Source: DATLBA01 sp035527275 (GTDB taxonomy: Bacteria; Planctomycetota; Phycisphaerae; FEN-1346). From it: a stretch of DNA of 17,028 bases. The translations under genes were made by a program, and so were the position numbers. The stretch is taken from assembly GCA_035527275.1 (NCBI GenBank), contig DATLBA010000072.1:1-17028 (forward strand), given 5' to 3'. Shown in pieces: positions 8,097 through 15,923 of this stretch. Position 1 is the stretch's first letter. Each line of letters begins with the position of its first letter. The notes below the pieces were generated by a model. The model had not been told where the DNA came from. It did not search any database and was given only the letters and a program-made list of their open reading frames with translations.

Positions 8097-8156
8097 GTGG
8101 TCGCCTAGGCGACCACCCTACCATTTTCTCACGTAGGGTGGGTCCTCCGGACCCAC
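8097..8156. repeat. Three overlapping inverted repeats
   Basis: A perfect 20-bp palindrome, GTGGTCGCCTAGGCGACCAC, occupies 8097-8116. CCACCCTAC (8113-8121) pairs with GTAGGGTGG (8133-8141) around an 11-nt loop. GTGGGTCC (8138-8145) pairs with GGACCCAC (8149-8156) around a 3-nt loop. The arms overlap, so the hairpins are mutually exclusive in part. No T-tract follows, so they are not typical intrinsic terminators. A repetitive extragenic palindrome-type element is the best description. Confidence 0.7.
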
Positions 8157-8238
8157 GCGGAATCTTTCTTGAGGTGCACCCAAAAGTAAGAGGCCGCCCT
8201 TCGCAGCCGCTCCGCGCTCTCCGAATCCGGCCGGCGAT

Positions 8239-9213
8239 TCACACGTGCAATTCAATCACGTCCTTGTCGACCAGGAGGTGGTCCCGCTGGACCGGCTGGC
8301 CATCGTATTTCTCCGACCCCCAGATCCGCGCCCGCTTCAGGCTCTCGGCAACCTCGCGGTGGACCGCCGCCGCCAGGTCCATCACCGTGCTGCCGCGCGG
8401 AAGGATGAACGGCTGCTCCAAATCGGGCGGCTTGCCCGGCTCCTTGCTGTAAACCCGGATCACATCGAGCATTTCAAAGCACCGCGGTGGAAGTTCCTCA
8501 AACCCCGCCCCCGTTGCCGCGCTCGTCGCCAGGACCGGCGCCAGGTCGGGCCGCAGGTCTTCCAGCACCCGCCGGTTCTCCTCCGCGCCCGGCAAATCCG
8601 CTTTGGTCCCCACGACGAGCATCGGCTTGGCCGTGCCGCCCTCGGGCACTTCCTCCCCCGGCCGCACGATCCCCCGGCCCGCCAACACCCCCAGGCACAC
8701 CTCCGCCTGCTCGAGGACATCGTCACTCGAAAGGTCCAGGCAAAGGAGCAGCGCGTCGGCGTTTCGAATCGCCCCGACCATGCCCGGCACAAAACCGTCG
8801 GCCGTCACCGGCGGCAGGTCCACAAGTTGGACCTGGACGTCCTCGAACGGCATCATGCCGGGCGCGGGGGCATGGGTCGCGAACGGGTATGGCGCGACGT
8901 TGACCCGCGCCTTTGTCACGGCGGCCACCAGCGCGCTTTTGCCGGCGTTGGGCGTGCCGACGAGGGCCACCTGCCCCGCGCCGCTCTTTTCGACGTGGAA
9001 GGGGTCGAAGCCGCCTCTGCCCTTCTGCTGCTGGGCGGCCCGCCGCAACTTCGCCAGCCGACCCTTGATATCGCCCTGGATGTGCTCCGTGCCCTTGTGC
9101 TTCGGGATGGTGGCGAGCATCTGTTCGAGCGCTGCTATTCTTTCGGCCACCGTCTTGGCGGCCCGGAAGACCTTCTCGGCATTCAGATAGTCCGGTGTCA
9201 GATTGGCTGGCAT
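8239..9213 (-). CDS. TGS-domain GTPase of the DRG/Obg group
   Basis: Predicted cytoplasmic translation-factor-class GTPase, 324 residues from the ATG at 9213. A longer frame to 9690 would run across the preceding gene. An N-terminal helical region (about 10-65) has the KHKGTEHIQGDIKGRLAKL stretch (38-56) seen in DRG-type proteins. The G domain has G1 GTPNAGKS (86-93), a switch I region (about 105-120), G3 at VDLPP (131-135), G4 GTKAD (202-206) and G5 TSA (230-232). A TGS domain fills about 250-324, with ILPRGSTVMDLAAAVH (270-285) and LLVDKDVIELHV (313-324). The usual DLPG is DLPP, and the usual NKxD is TKAD, so nucleotide handling may differ from standard DRG/Obg proteins. The ribosome site is weak. 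It follows the DUF4159 gene by 128 nt. Confidence 0.9.
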   Translation of the reverse strand: MPANLTPDYLNAEKVFRAAKTVAERIAALEQMLATIPKHKGTEHIQGDIKGRLAKLRRAAQQQKGRGGFDPFHVEKSGAGQVALVGTPNAGKSALVAAVTKARVNVAPYPFATHAPAPGMMPFEDVQVQLVDLPPVTADGFVPGMVGAIRNADALLLCLDLSSDDVLEQAEVCLGVLAGRGIVRPGEEVPEGGTAKPMLVVGTKADLPGAEENRRVLEDLRPDLAPVLATSAATGAGFEELPPRCFEMLDVIRVYSKEPGKPPDLEQPFILPRGSTVMDLAAAVHREVAESLKRARIWGSEKYDGQPVQRDHLLVDKDVIELHV

Positions 9214-9322
9214 GGCTTTCACCCGTCCTGCGGTCTGGTTCTCGGCACCATTGTAGCCACACGGGAAGCGTTTGCAAACCGAGGACCCGGCGTCGATCGC
9301 TTGGCGTGCCGCAGCATGCCCA

Positions 9323-9335
9323 CCCGCAAAGCGGG
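9323..9335. repeat. Small GC-rich inverted repeat
   Basis: CCCGC (9323-9327) pairs with GCGGG (9331-9335) around AAA, extendable to about 8 bp with one wobble pair. It lies just after the stop codon of the DUF4159 gene and before the GTPase gene. It may cause pausing or belong to a dispersed repeat. No T-tract follows on the minus strand. Confidence 0.45.
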
Positions 9336-9341
9336 CGGCTC

Positions 9342-11651
9342 TTAATCCGTGAGGGCGTAAAGGAGGATGTTGGCGGCCAGGCGCTTCGCGTCGGCGGGCG
9401 CCAGACAGCGTGCGCCGTAGGTCCGGATGCCGTCCAATCCGGCGCCGATGCCGTATGGGCTGTAAACCACGACGAGGTGGCCGTTGCGCACCAGGCCATA
9501 AAGGACCGGCCGGTCGAGGTCCGGCGAGTCCGCAGCGACCTCGGCCGAGTACGAGATGCGCTCGATTTTCGGACCCACTTTGCCGCTGTAGATGGGATGG
9601 TCCGCAGGCAATTCTTGAAGGGCGGCATCCGGAAACAGGTCCTTCATAAGCGCGCGGAATGCACCGTCGAATGCCACGCGCCCGCAGCACGCCTCGGCCA
9701 GAAGAAACCCCCCGCGGTCGAGATAGCCCTTGAGCGCCTCCCTCTCCGCTTCGGACAGCGAAAAGGTGTAGTGGCCCACCAGGTAAAGGATCGGAAAGGT
9801 TCCCAACCTGGACTCATCAAGCCGAACCGGCACAGGGCGGCTATACACGGAAACGCCGAAGTTCTCGGCTAAGTATTGGAGCAGTTTGGGCATGGCAAAC
9901 GGCCGCGACCGCCAGTCGCCGTTGTGCTGGACCCGGCCGATGCGCATCGCCCCGCGCGGCGGAGTTTCGTCCTCGGGCATCTCGAGCAGGCGCGCTTCAT
10001 GCAGGCGGTCCGGAAGGGGGTCGCCGCCCGTCGCATAGACGGCCAGGTTTTCGCCGAGCCGGAGCCAATCGTTGGCCCGCTCCGGGTCGGCGGCGGCCCA
10101 TGCGTCCGCAAGGCCCTTCGGCGTAAGCAGGACCGACGCGCGGCAGCCAAGCCGGAGCGCCTCAAGGCCCGCAGGCGGGACCGTGTGCGCCGAGCGATAG
10201 ACGGGATGGTTCGGCGGCAGAGGCTCAAAGGCCGCCTCCGGCCACAGGTGGCCGGCCAGCACGCGGACGCTTTCCACAAATGCCGCATCGCCGCCCTCGG
10301 GATCGAAAAGCACCAGGCCGCCCTGTTCCACATACGCCTTGAGCCTTTGCGCCGTCGCCGCCGGCATCGCAAGGGGCCCGCGACCGGCCACGTGCAGGAT
10401 CGGCGCAGCAAGGTAATCGGCGAGCGCGCTCTCGGACGGAAGCGTCTGCCACGCGACCACCTGGCCGCCCACGCGGGCTCCCAGGAACCGGGTGAGATGG
10501 CCGAGGTCCCGCGGGTCGCGCCGCCACTCGCCCTGCCACTCGAGCCTCTGAGCGAGCAGCGGCTTGAAGCCCTTCGCCAGGAAAAGAAGCGCCAGCGCGT
10601 TTTGATACAGCCGGGCGCCCCAGGCGCCGTCTGCGTTCTGGGTCCGGACGAGCAGGGCGGTCCCTTCGCGGAACCAGTCGTGGTCGCCGAACGTTCGCCG
10701 CCCGGAAAGGACGCCGGCCCGCTCGAGCGCGTAGAGCCAGAAGTAGTACCATGCAGCGCCGCGGTTGGGGTTTTCGTCCAGGGTGTAGCGCCGTGCGATC
10801 CATTCGAGGCCGCGCTCTAAGATGGCGGCGCGGTCGGCGGTCGCGTCGGGCAGTTCGTGCGCAGCAAGGCGTTCGGCACAGAGGTACAGCCCGGCCAGCG
10901 ACGCCGCCGTGATGCTGCCGTAGGCGTCCTGCGGGTCGGCGGCGCGATAGACGTATCCCCATCCGCCGCCGGGCAACTGCGTCGCGCGAAGGTGCCGGTC
11001 GACGCGCCGCCACACGTCAATGGGAACGTGGGCGCCGGCGCGTGTGGCCTCCGCCAAGCCCAGCAGCGCGAACTGGGTGTTCGAGGCGTCGGTGCGTTCG
11101 TAGGCAGCGCGAAGTTGGGCTTCGGTCCGCACCCGGCGCAACCCTCTCGCCAGGGAGGAGGCGCCCGCGCTTTCCGGCGGGATGCCGTAGCCCCACGCTC
11201 CCGTGGTGCGCTGCATTTGGACGAGCCAGTCGGCCGCCGCCTGGATTCCCTCGCGATAGCGGTCCGGGCTCGCGGCCGAAAAGGCCATCGCCTTCAACGC
11301 CACGACGTAGGTCGCCTCGTCGGGCGCCTTTTTGAGAACCTCAAGCCCGGCCGAGACGGCCTTATCGTCGGGTGAGACGCCCGCCTGAAGCAGGGCGTAA
11401 CAGACCAGACCTGTGACACCGCCCCGACAGGTGGTAGAGCCGTAGTCCGGCCAGGAGCCGTCCGCCTTCTGCCGACCCCTCAGGTCGTCCACCGCGGCAT
11501 GGATAGCCTTTTTGACCTGCTCTCCCGTCGGCGCCTCCATCCCGAGGGCAGGGGCTTGAAAAGCCGTAAATAAGACCCCTGCAATGGCCGATAAAAGTAG
11601 GGCGCGGCCAAATGGCGCCGACGGCAGGGAATCGCTCGACGAAAGGGACAT
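9342..11651 (-). CDS. Exported protein: cyclase/prenyltransferase-like repeats plus two DUF4159 units
   Basis: A 769-residue protein of unknown function, predicted to be exported. The ATG at 11651 has GGAGG 6 nt upstream. A signal peptide is likely: hydrophobic core at about 16-34, possible cleavage after ALG (35-37). The first half resembles an alpha/alpha toroid of the squalene cyclase/prenyltransferase type, with QW-like motifs at QKADGSWPDYG (61-71), QRTTGAWGYG (147-156), QLPGGGWGY (225-233) and QNADGAWG (338-345). I see no catalytic DXDD motif, so it is probably not an active cyclase. The second half holds two DUF4159-like units (about 386-490 and 587-690). They share the pattern of a PIL strand, a GGxxL strand and LPxxHPxYxS. 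The gene is transcribed divergently from the MoxR operon. Confidence 0.88.
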   Translation of the reverse strand: MSLSSSDSLPSAPFGRALLLSAIAGVLFTAFQAPALGMEAPTGEQVKKAIHAAVDDLRGRQKADGSWPDYGSTTCRGGVTGLVCYALLQAGVSPDDKAVSAGLEVLKKAPDEATYVVALKAMAFSAASPDRYREGIQAAADWLVQMQRTTGAWGYGIPPESAGASSLARGLRRVRTEAQLRAAYERTDASNTQFALLGLAEATRAGAHVPIDVWRRVDRHLRATQLPGGGWGYVYRAADPQDAYGSITAASLAGLYLCAERLAAHELPDATADRAAILERGLEWIARRYTLDENPNRGAAWYYFWLYALERAGVLSGRRTFGDHDWFREGTALLVRTQNADGAWGARLYQNALALLFLAKGFKPLLAQRLEWQGEWRRDPRDLGHLTRFLGARVGGQVVAWQTLPSESALADYLAAPILHVAGRGPLAMPAATAQRLKAYVEQGGLVLFDPEGGDAAFVESVRVLAGHLWPEAAFEPLPPNHPVYRSAHTVPPAGLEALRLGCRASVLLTPKGLADAWAAADPERANDWLRLGENLAVYATGGDPLPDRLHEARLLEMPEDETPPRGAMRIGRVQHNGDWRSRPFAMPKLLQYLAENFGVSVYSRPVPVRLDESRLGTFPILYLVGHYTFSLSEAEREALKGYLDRGGFLLAEACCGRVAFDGAFRALMKDLFPDAALQELPADHPIYSGKVGPKIERISYSAEVAADSPDLDRPVLYGLVRNGHLVVVYSPYGIGAGLDGIRTYGARCLAPADAKRLAANILLYALTD

Positions 11652-11791
11652 CCCGGACCTCCGTGTGAACGCGCGGGTTCCGTCACGATTATCGGCCGCG
11701 GCGAGCGGGAGGCTTCAAGCCAAACGTGCCCGCGAGGGCCGACTCCAACGAGTTGCACGGAAACACGTTACGCCCCTTTTTGAGGAACGCT
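11652..11791. promoter_or_regulatory. Divergent intergenic region, probable promoters both ways
   Basis: This 140-nt region separates the DUF4159 gene (minus) from the moxR-type gene (plus), so it should hold both promoters. It contains the Shine-Dalgarno sequence of the minus-strand gene right beside 11651, and GAGGA just before 11792. I cannot identify convincing -35/-10 pairs or an operator. Confidence 0.45.
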
Positions 11792-12850
11792 ATGGCGGGA
11801 CAGAATTTCGGCGAACGGCTGGAGGAGTTCAAACGGCTTCGAGATCGCCTCGTCGAAGAGGTCGGGCGGCAAATCATCGGCCAGCGCGGGGTGATCGACC
11901 AGATGCTGGTGACCGTGTTTGTGCGCGGCCACTGCCTGTTGGTGGGCGTGCCGGGTCTGGCCAAGACGATGATGGTCCGCATCCTCGCCGGCGCGATGGA
12001 ACTTTCCTTCAAGCGCATCCAGTTCACGCCCGACCTGATGCCCTCGGACATCACGGGGACCGACGTGATCGACCAGTCGCCGGACGGGCGCCGCCGGTTC
12101 CGCTTCGTGCCGGGACCCCTGTTTGCAAACATTGTCCTGGCCGACGAAATCAACCGCGCGCCGCCCAAGACGCAGTCGGCCCTTCTGGAAGCGATGCAGG
12201 AGCGGCAGGTGACCGTCGGCCAGCAGACAACTCCTCTGCCCGACCCGTTCTTCGTCATCGCCACCCAAAACCCCATCGAGCAGGAAGGAACCTACCCCCT
12301 GCCCGAAGCGCAACTGGACCGGTTCCTCTTCTGCGTCCACGTGGCCTATCCGACGGCCGCCGAGGAAGAGCAAATCCTCTCGATGCCGACCGGGTCGGCG
12401 GGCGGCAGCCCATCGCGCATCCTGACGGCCGACCGAATCCGCTCGCTTCAGGAGGTGGTGCTTGCGGTTCCCGCTTCACGGTATGTGGTGGCTTACGCGG
12501 CGAAACTGGTCCGCGCCACGCGCCCGAACGACCCGAGCGCTCCGGACTTCGTCCGCGAGATGGTCGAGTGGGGCGCCGGACCTCGCGCCGGACAGCACCT
12601 GATACTGGCGGGGAAAGGGCTGGCGGCCATGGCGGGCCGCGCCGCCGTCAGCGTGGACGACCTGCGGGCCGCCGCCGTACCCGTGCTTCGGCATCGCGTG
12701 GCGACGAACTTTGCGGCCGAGACGGCCGGCCTGGATTCGGTGGCCATTATCGAGCGGCTTCTCAAAACGGTGCCCGAGCCGCCTGTCCGCCGCTACACAG
12801 GCGTCACGCCTGAACGGGCGCGCCGGGCGGTTGCCGCACCTACCCCCTGA
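11792..12850 (+). CDS. MoxR-family AAA+ ATPase
   Basis: Chaperone-like AAA+ ATPase, 352 residues from the ATG at 11792, with GAGGA a few bases upstream. An in-frame start at 11726 has no such site. Walker A is GVPGLAKT (52-59), Walker B is IVLADEINRAPPKTQ (114-128), sensor 1 is ATQNP (157-161), and the arginine region is LPEAQLDRF (170-178). A C-terminal lid domain covers about 210-330. Proteins of this family are known to act with VWA-domain partners in metal insertion or complex maturation. Here the two following genes are such partners (DUF58 and a membrane VWA protein), so this is the energy source of a MoxR-VWA module. The substrate is not indicated by the sequence. Confidence 0.95.
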   Translation: MAGQNFGERLEEFKRLRDRLVEEVGRQIIGQRGVIDQMLVTVFVRGHCLLVGVPGLAKTMMVRILAGAMELSFKRIQFTPDLMPSDITGTDVIDQSPDGRRRFRFVPGPLFANIVLADEINRAPPKTQSALLEAMQERQVTVGQQTTPLPDPFFVIATQNPIEQEGTYPLPEAQLDRFLFCVHVAYPTAAEEEQILSMPTGSAGGSPSRILTADRIRSLQEVVLAVPASRYVVAYAAKLVRATRPNDPSAPDFVREMVEWGAGPRAGQHLILAGKGLAAMAGRAAVSVDDLRAAAVPVLRHRVATNFAAETAGLDSVAIIERLLKTVPEPPVRRYTGVTPERARRAVAAPTP

Positions 12851-12868
12851 CCGGAAAACGAACGCCAC

Positions 12869-13768
12869 ATGGTGCGACCGGAACAGTACCTCAACCCCGA
12901 AATCGCACGCCGCGTCAAGCGGCTCGACCTGAAGGCGAAGTTCATCGTCGAAGGGTTCCTCGTCGGCCTGCACGACTCGCCGTACCGGGGTCTCAGCCTC
13001 GAGTTCTCCGAACACCGAAAATACGTCCCGGGCGACGACCCGAGACGCCTCGACTGGACCGCGTGGGCCAAGACCGACCGCCTCTACATCAAGACCTACC
13101 AGGCGGAGACGAACCTGGCGGCGTATCTCCTCGTGGACACGAGCCGGAGCATGGGCTACGCGGGCGCCGCCGGCGCGATGACCAAACTGGAGTACGCGAC
13201 GGCCCTGGCGGCGGCCCTCGGATACCTCCTCACGAGTCAGAACGACACCGTGGGCCTCGGACTCCTCGGGTCGGACCTGCACAAACTGATTTCGCCGCGA
13301 TGCTCGCGGCGGCAGTTGGTCCGCATCCTGGCGGAACTCGCCCAAACGAAGGCGGCCGGCGTGACCTCCCTCGCCCCGGGGCTGCATGCCGTGGCCCGGC
13401 GCGTGAAACGGCGCAGCCTCATTGTCCTCCTCTCGGACCTGGTGGACGAATTCTCAGAGGTCCTTGAAGCGCTGCGACGCCTGGCGTTTCGCGGTCACGA
13501 TCTCGTCGTCTTTCAGATCCTCGACCCGCGGGAACAGAATTTGGACATGACCGGGCCAGTCGTCCTGAAAGATCCCGAAACCGGAGCCGAGGTGGCCACC
13601 GACGCCGATCACATCCGGGCCGAGTATGCCCACAGGCTTGACGCGTTCGTGCAAAGGTGCCGGCGCGGCGTGAAGGAACTGGGCGGCGACTTCGCCGTCA
13701 TGACCACCTCCACGTCGTTCGACCGCGCCCTGTGCCGCTTCCTCGCCGAGCGGAAGCGACGGTTCTAA
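12869..13768 (+). CDS. DUF58-domain protein with VWA-like fold
   Basis: A 299-residue cytoplasmic protein, 18 nt after the MoxR stop. The DUF58 signature is at FSEHRKYVPGDDPRRLDW (46-63), followed by KTDRLYIKTYQAETN (68-82). A VWA-type metal-binding site has DTSRS (90-94), matching the DxSxS pattern. The strand LIVLLSDLVDE near 184-194 fits the later VWA aspartate. DUF58 proteins are regularly encoded between MoxR ATPases and VWA membrane proteins and are thought to work with them; direct function is not settled. There are no membrane helices, unlike longer DUF58 proteins that have two N-terminal ones. The ribosome site is weak (GGA at about -16), so translation may be coupled to the upstream gene. 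Confidence 0.93.
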   Translation: MVRPEQYLNPEIARRVKRLDLKAKFIVEGFLVGLHDSPYRGLSLEFSEHRKYVPGDDPRRLDWTAWAKTDRLYIKTYQAETNLAAYLLVDTSRSMGYAGAAGAMTKLEYATALAAALGYLLTSQNDTVGLGLLGSDLHKLISPRCSRRQLVRILAELAQTKAAGVTSLAPGLHAVARRVKRRSLIVLLSDLVDEFSEVLEALRRLAFRGHDLVVFQILDPREQNLDMTGPVVLKDPETGAEVATDADHIRAEYAHRLDAFVQRCRRGVKELGGDFAVMTTSTSFDRALCRFLAERKRRF

Positions 13769-13777
13769 GGCTGACAC

Positions 13778-15730
13778 ATGACCTTTGGCGACCGTTCCGT
13801 GCTGGTTGGCCTGGTGGCGCTGGCGATTCCCCTAGCCATCCACCTGCTGGGCCGCCGGCGCGCCAGGCGCGTCCCTCTGCCGACGGTGCGCTTTGCCGAC
13901 GGCGCCCACCAGGCGACCCGGGGCCGGCTCTGGCTCAAGCGTGCCGCGCTGCTCGGCTGCCGCCTGGCGGTGATTGCGCTCCTGGTGCTCGCCCTGGCCC
14001 AGCCTCAAACGGGCGGCGCCCGCGAAAGCGGACCCGGCGGGCCGTGGATTATCTGCCTGGACACCTCGCCGAGCATGCTGGCGTCCGGGAAGGGCACGAC
14101 CCGATACGAGCAGGCGAGGGAAGCGGTCCTGCGGCTTCTTGCGCACCTCGATGGGACGAGCCCCGTGACGCTCGTCCGCTCAGGTCGGGAGACCGTGCAA
14201 GGGACGCCGGAGCGAATCCGTGCCGCGCTCCCTCAAAAACCGACCGTCTGGTGGCACGACGAGCCGCTCGCCTCGCTCATCGCCCGGGCCGCCGTGAACC
14301 TTCCGGAAACCGCGCGCCAGGGACGGCCCTGCCTGGTTCTCCTGACCGACGCGACGGACTGGGCCCTGCGGAATCTTGGGCCGGCGCAATTCAAGGACCT
14401 CGATGCCGAGGTCCGCCTCGTGCCAATAGGCGGCGAGACGCGAAACGGCCGACTCGGCTTGCCCCGTTTCACCGTAGCCGAGACAGAAGAAGGTCGCCGA
14501 CTCTTCCTCGATGTGGACGTCGCCGGCGCCGACGCGTCGCGCAGCACGACGGTGCATCTGGCCCTAGTCGGGCAATCGCGACCGCAATCGGTCGCCGTCG
14601 GCCCGGGCGAGGCACGGGCAAAGTTCACCGCGCCCCTCGAAGGCACGGGCCCCTGGCAGGGCCGCGTATGGATCGTGATCGACGATGCGCTCGCTGCGGA
14701 CAACGAGCGGTTCTTCACGGCGGCGGAGCCGGCGCCGATCCGCGTTCTCATCGTGGATGCAGCGCATGCGGAGAACGAGCCGGTCGGCGCAGCGGACCTG
14801 GTCGCGGCGGCGTTCCCCGGCCTGCCGCCCGCGGCGAAAAAGGTGACTCGCGCTCAGAGCGACGCCGTTGATGAAGCGGCTCTCGGACAGACGGACGTGG
14901 TCCTGTGGATCGGGCCGCAGGCGGGACCGTCTTTCGACGCGGTCGAGCGATTTGTTCGAGGCGGGGGGGCGCTCATCTGGCTGCCTGCAAACGCCGAGGA
15001 GCCGGAGGAAAAGTTGGCCGAACTCCTGGGCGCCGAAGTGGACGGCGTCGAGACGGCTGCCGACGGCGCCACGATTAATCCAGGCGGCTACGCGTCGGAC
15101 CTGCTGGCCGCCTTTGAGGGCGGAGCGGCCGCCGACCTGGCCGGTCCGGTCTTTACGCAGCGGCTCGTCCTCAAGCCGAGGCGCGGCAGCGCGAGCATCC
15201 ACTTCACGGACGGACGGACGGCCGTCGTCTCGCAGACAAGAGGCCGCGGGCGGACCGTCGCCTTGGCCGTCGGACCCGGAAAGACGTGGGGAAACCTGGC
15301 GGCCCGGCCGGAGTTTGTCGTCCTGATGCATTCGCTTGTCGAGGCCCTGGCGCCGGATCGGACCTATCGGGCGATGAACCGTGTTGTGGGGCGGCCCTGG
15401 CGCGGCCAGGAAGGCCCCGCGCGCGGTCCCGGTAATTATCCGGGGGCTCTTCCCGCCGACTCGGGGGCACAGGGGCGTCTCGGACGCAGCCCGTATTCGG
15501 TCAATCTGCCGCCCGAGGAGACTGCGGACCTGACGCCGCAACCCAACCGGCTGGCGGCGGCGTTTTCCGACCAGCGGACCCGCGTACTGGACCCGTCGCA
15601 AGCCTTTGACTTAAAAGGACTTATGGCGCACCCCGCCACCAACCCAGCAGCATGGTTCGTCGTGGCCCTTACGCTGGTCCTGGCAGCAGAAACCTTTCTG
15701 GCTGGGCGCCCGAGGCGTCCCTCGCCGTGA
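13778..15730 (+). CDS. BatA-like membrane-anchored VWA protein
   Basis: A 650-residue envelope protein, 9 nt after the DUF58 stop, with AAGG 7 nt before the ATG. It has two N-terminal membrane helices (about 7-24 and 57-74), as in the BatA N-terminal region, then a VWA domain (about 90-220) with the metal site DTSPS (95-99) and LLTDATDW (188-195). A central region is at about 230-310. A segment from about 321 (IRVLIVDAAH) to 405 has a strand and GGGALIWLP (395-403), reminiscent of class I glutamine-amidotransferase-like folds. A C-terminal membrane helix lies at about 624-642. This places the middle of the protein between two anchors, probably on the outer face of the membrane. The VWA domain is the expected MoxR partner. 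It ends the operon: a probable terminator follows. Confidence 0.9.
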   Translation: MTFGDRSVLVGLVALAIPLAIHLLGRRRARRVPLPTVRFADGAHQATRGRLWLKRAALLGCRLAVIALLVLALAQPQTGGARESGPGGPWIICLDTSPSMLASGKGTTRYEQAREAVLRLLAHLDGTSPVTLVRSGRETVQGTPERIRAALPQKPTVWWHDEPLASLIARAAVNLPETARQGRPCLVLLTDATDWALRNLGPAQFKDLDAEVRLVPIGGETRNGRLGLPRFTVAETEEGRRLFLDVDVAGADASRSTTVHLALVGQSRPQSVAVGPGEARAKFTAPLEGTGPWQGRVWIVIDDALAADNERFFTAAEPAPIRVLIVDAAHAENEPVGAADLVAAAFPGLPPAAKKVTRAQSDAVDEAALGQTDVVLWIGPQAGPSFDAVERFVRGGGALIWLPANAEEPEEKLAELLGAEVDGVETAADGATINPGGYASDLLAAFEGGAAADLAGPVFTQRLVLKPRRGSASIHFTDGRTAVVSQTRGRGRTVALAVGPGKTWGNLAARPEFVVLMHSLVEALAPDRTYRAMNRVVGRPWRGQEGPARGPGNYPGALPADSGAQGRLGRSPYSVNLPPEETADLTPQPNRLAAAFSDQRTRVLDPSQAFDLKGLMAHPATNPAAWFVVALTLVLAAETFLAGRPRRPSP

Positions 15731-15790
15731 GCGGGCGGGCCGGTGTAACGAGAACCATTGGGCCATCCTGCGGCAGCGTCCCCTTGGCCG

Positions 15791-15822
15791 AAAAGGCCCG
15801 GAATGCGGCCTGCGGCCTTTTT
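15791..15822 (+). terminator. Probable Rho-independent terminator after the VWA gene
   Basis: AAAAGGCC (15791-15798) pairs with GGCCTTTT (15814-15821) around a 15-nt loop, and the right arm runs into a T-tract (15818-15822). It lies about 60 nt after the stop of the VWA gene and before the Hc1-like gene. The A-tract on the left would also allow termination from the other strand. The large loop lowers confidence. Confidence 0.55.
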
Positions 15823-15865
15823 CCCTTTGACAGGGATCGGATGAACAGGGTAGATTGTGTGGGTG

Positions 15866-15883
15866 CGGGGCATCCTTGCCCCG
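15866..15883. repeat. Inverted repeat with TCCT loop in the Hc1 leader
   Basis: CGGGGCA (15866-15872) pairs with TGCCCCG (15877-15883) around TCCT (15873-15876). The core is shared with the hairpin at 8041-8054. It lies about 40 nt before the Hc1-like start codon, so it may affect that mRNA or simply be a dispersed repeat. Confidence 0.6.
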
Positions 15884-15923
15884 GGTGAGAATCCAGCGGG
15901 CCCTTTGGGTGGAGGAGCGCATC

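Larger units (their letters stand above)
7762..8238. other. Gene-free 477-nt stretch rich in inverted repeats
   Basis: No credible gene lies between the GTPase stop (8239) and the pilB-like start (7761). The short frames here lack ribosome sites and any recognisable protein. The stretch holds an AT-rich 7-bp tandem repeat (7987-8007) and a chain of hairpins (8041-8156). It must also hold the promoter and leader of the pilus operon on the minus strand, but I cannot point to convincing -35 and -10 boxes. Confidence 0.7.

Noticed and set aside
7762..8238. CRISPR array or phage attachment site
   Set aside because: The repeats here are palindromes and a short 7-bp tandem array, not regularly spaced direct repeats with unique spacers. 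No integrase or tRNA gene is near.
9323..9335. Intrinsic terminator after the DUF4159 gene
   Set aside because: The stem is short and no T-tract follows on the minus strand, so it is listed as an inverted repeat only.
9214..9690. N-terminal extension of the GTPase frame
   Set aside because: It would overlap the DUF4159 gene end by about 350 nt, and its translation is Arg/Pro-rich. The ATG at 9213 gives a family-like N-terminus.
9342..11651. Active squalene-hopene cyclase
   Set aside because: QW-like motifs are present, but no DXDD catalytic motif is seen, and the protein has a signal peptide and DUF4159 units.
13657..14871. Plus-strand frame of 404 codons overlapping the DUF58 and VWA genes
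   Set aside because: It overlaps two well-supported genes in another frame. The product is Arg/Pro/Gly-rich and has no domain or ribosome site.
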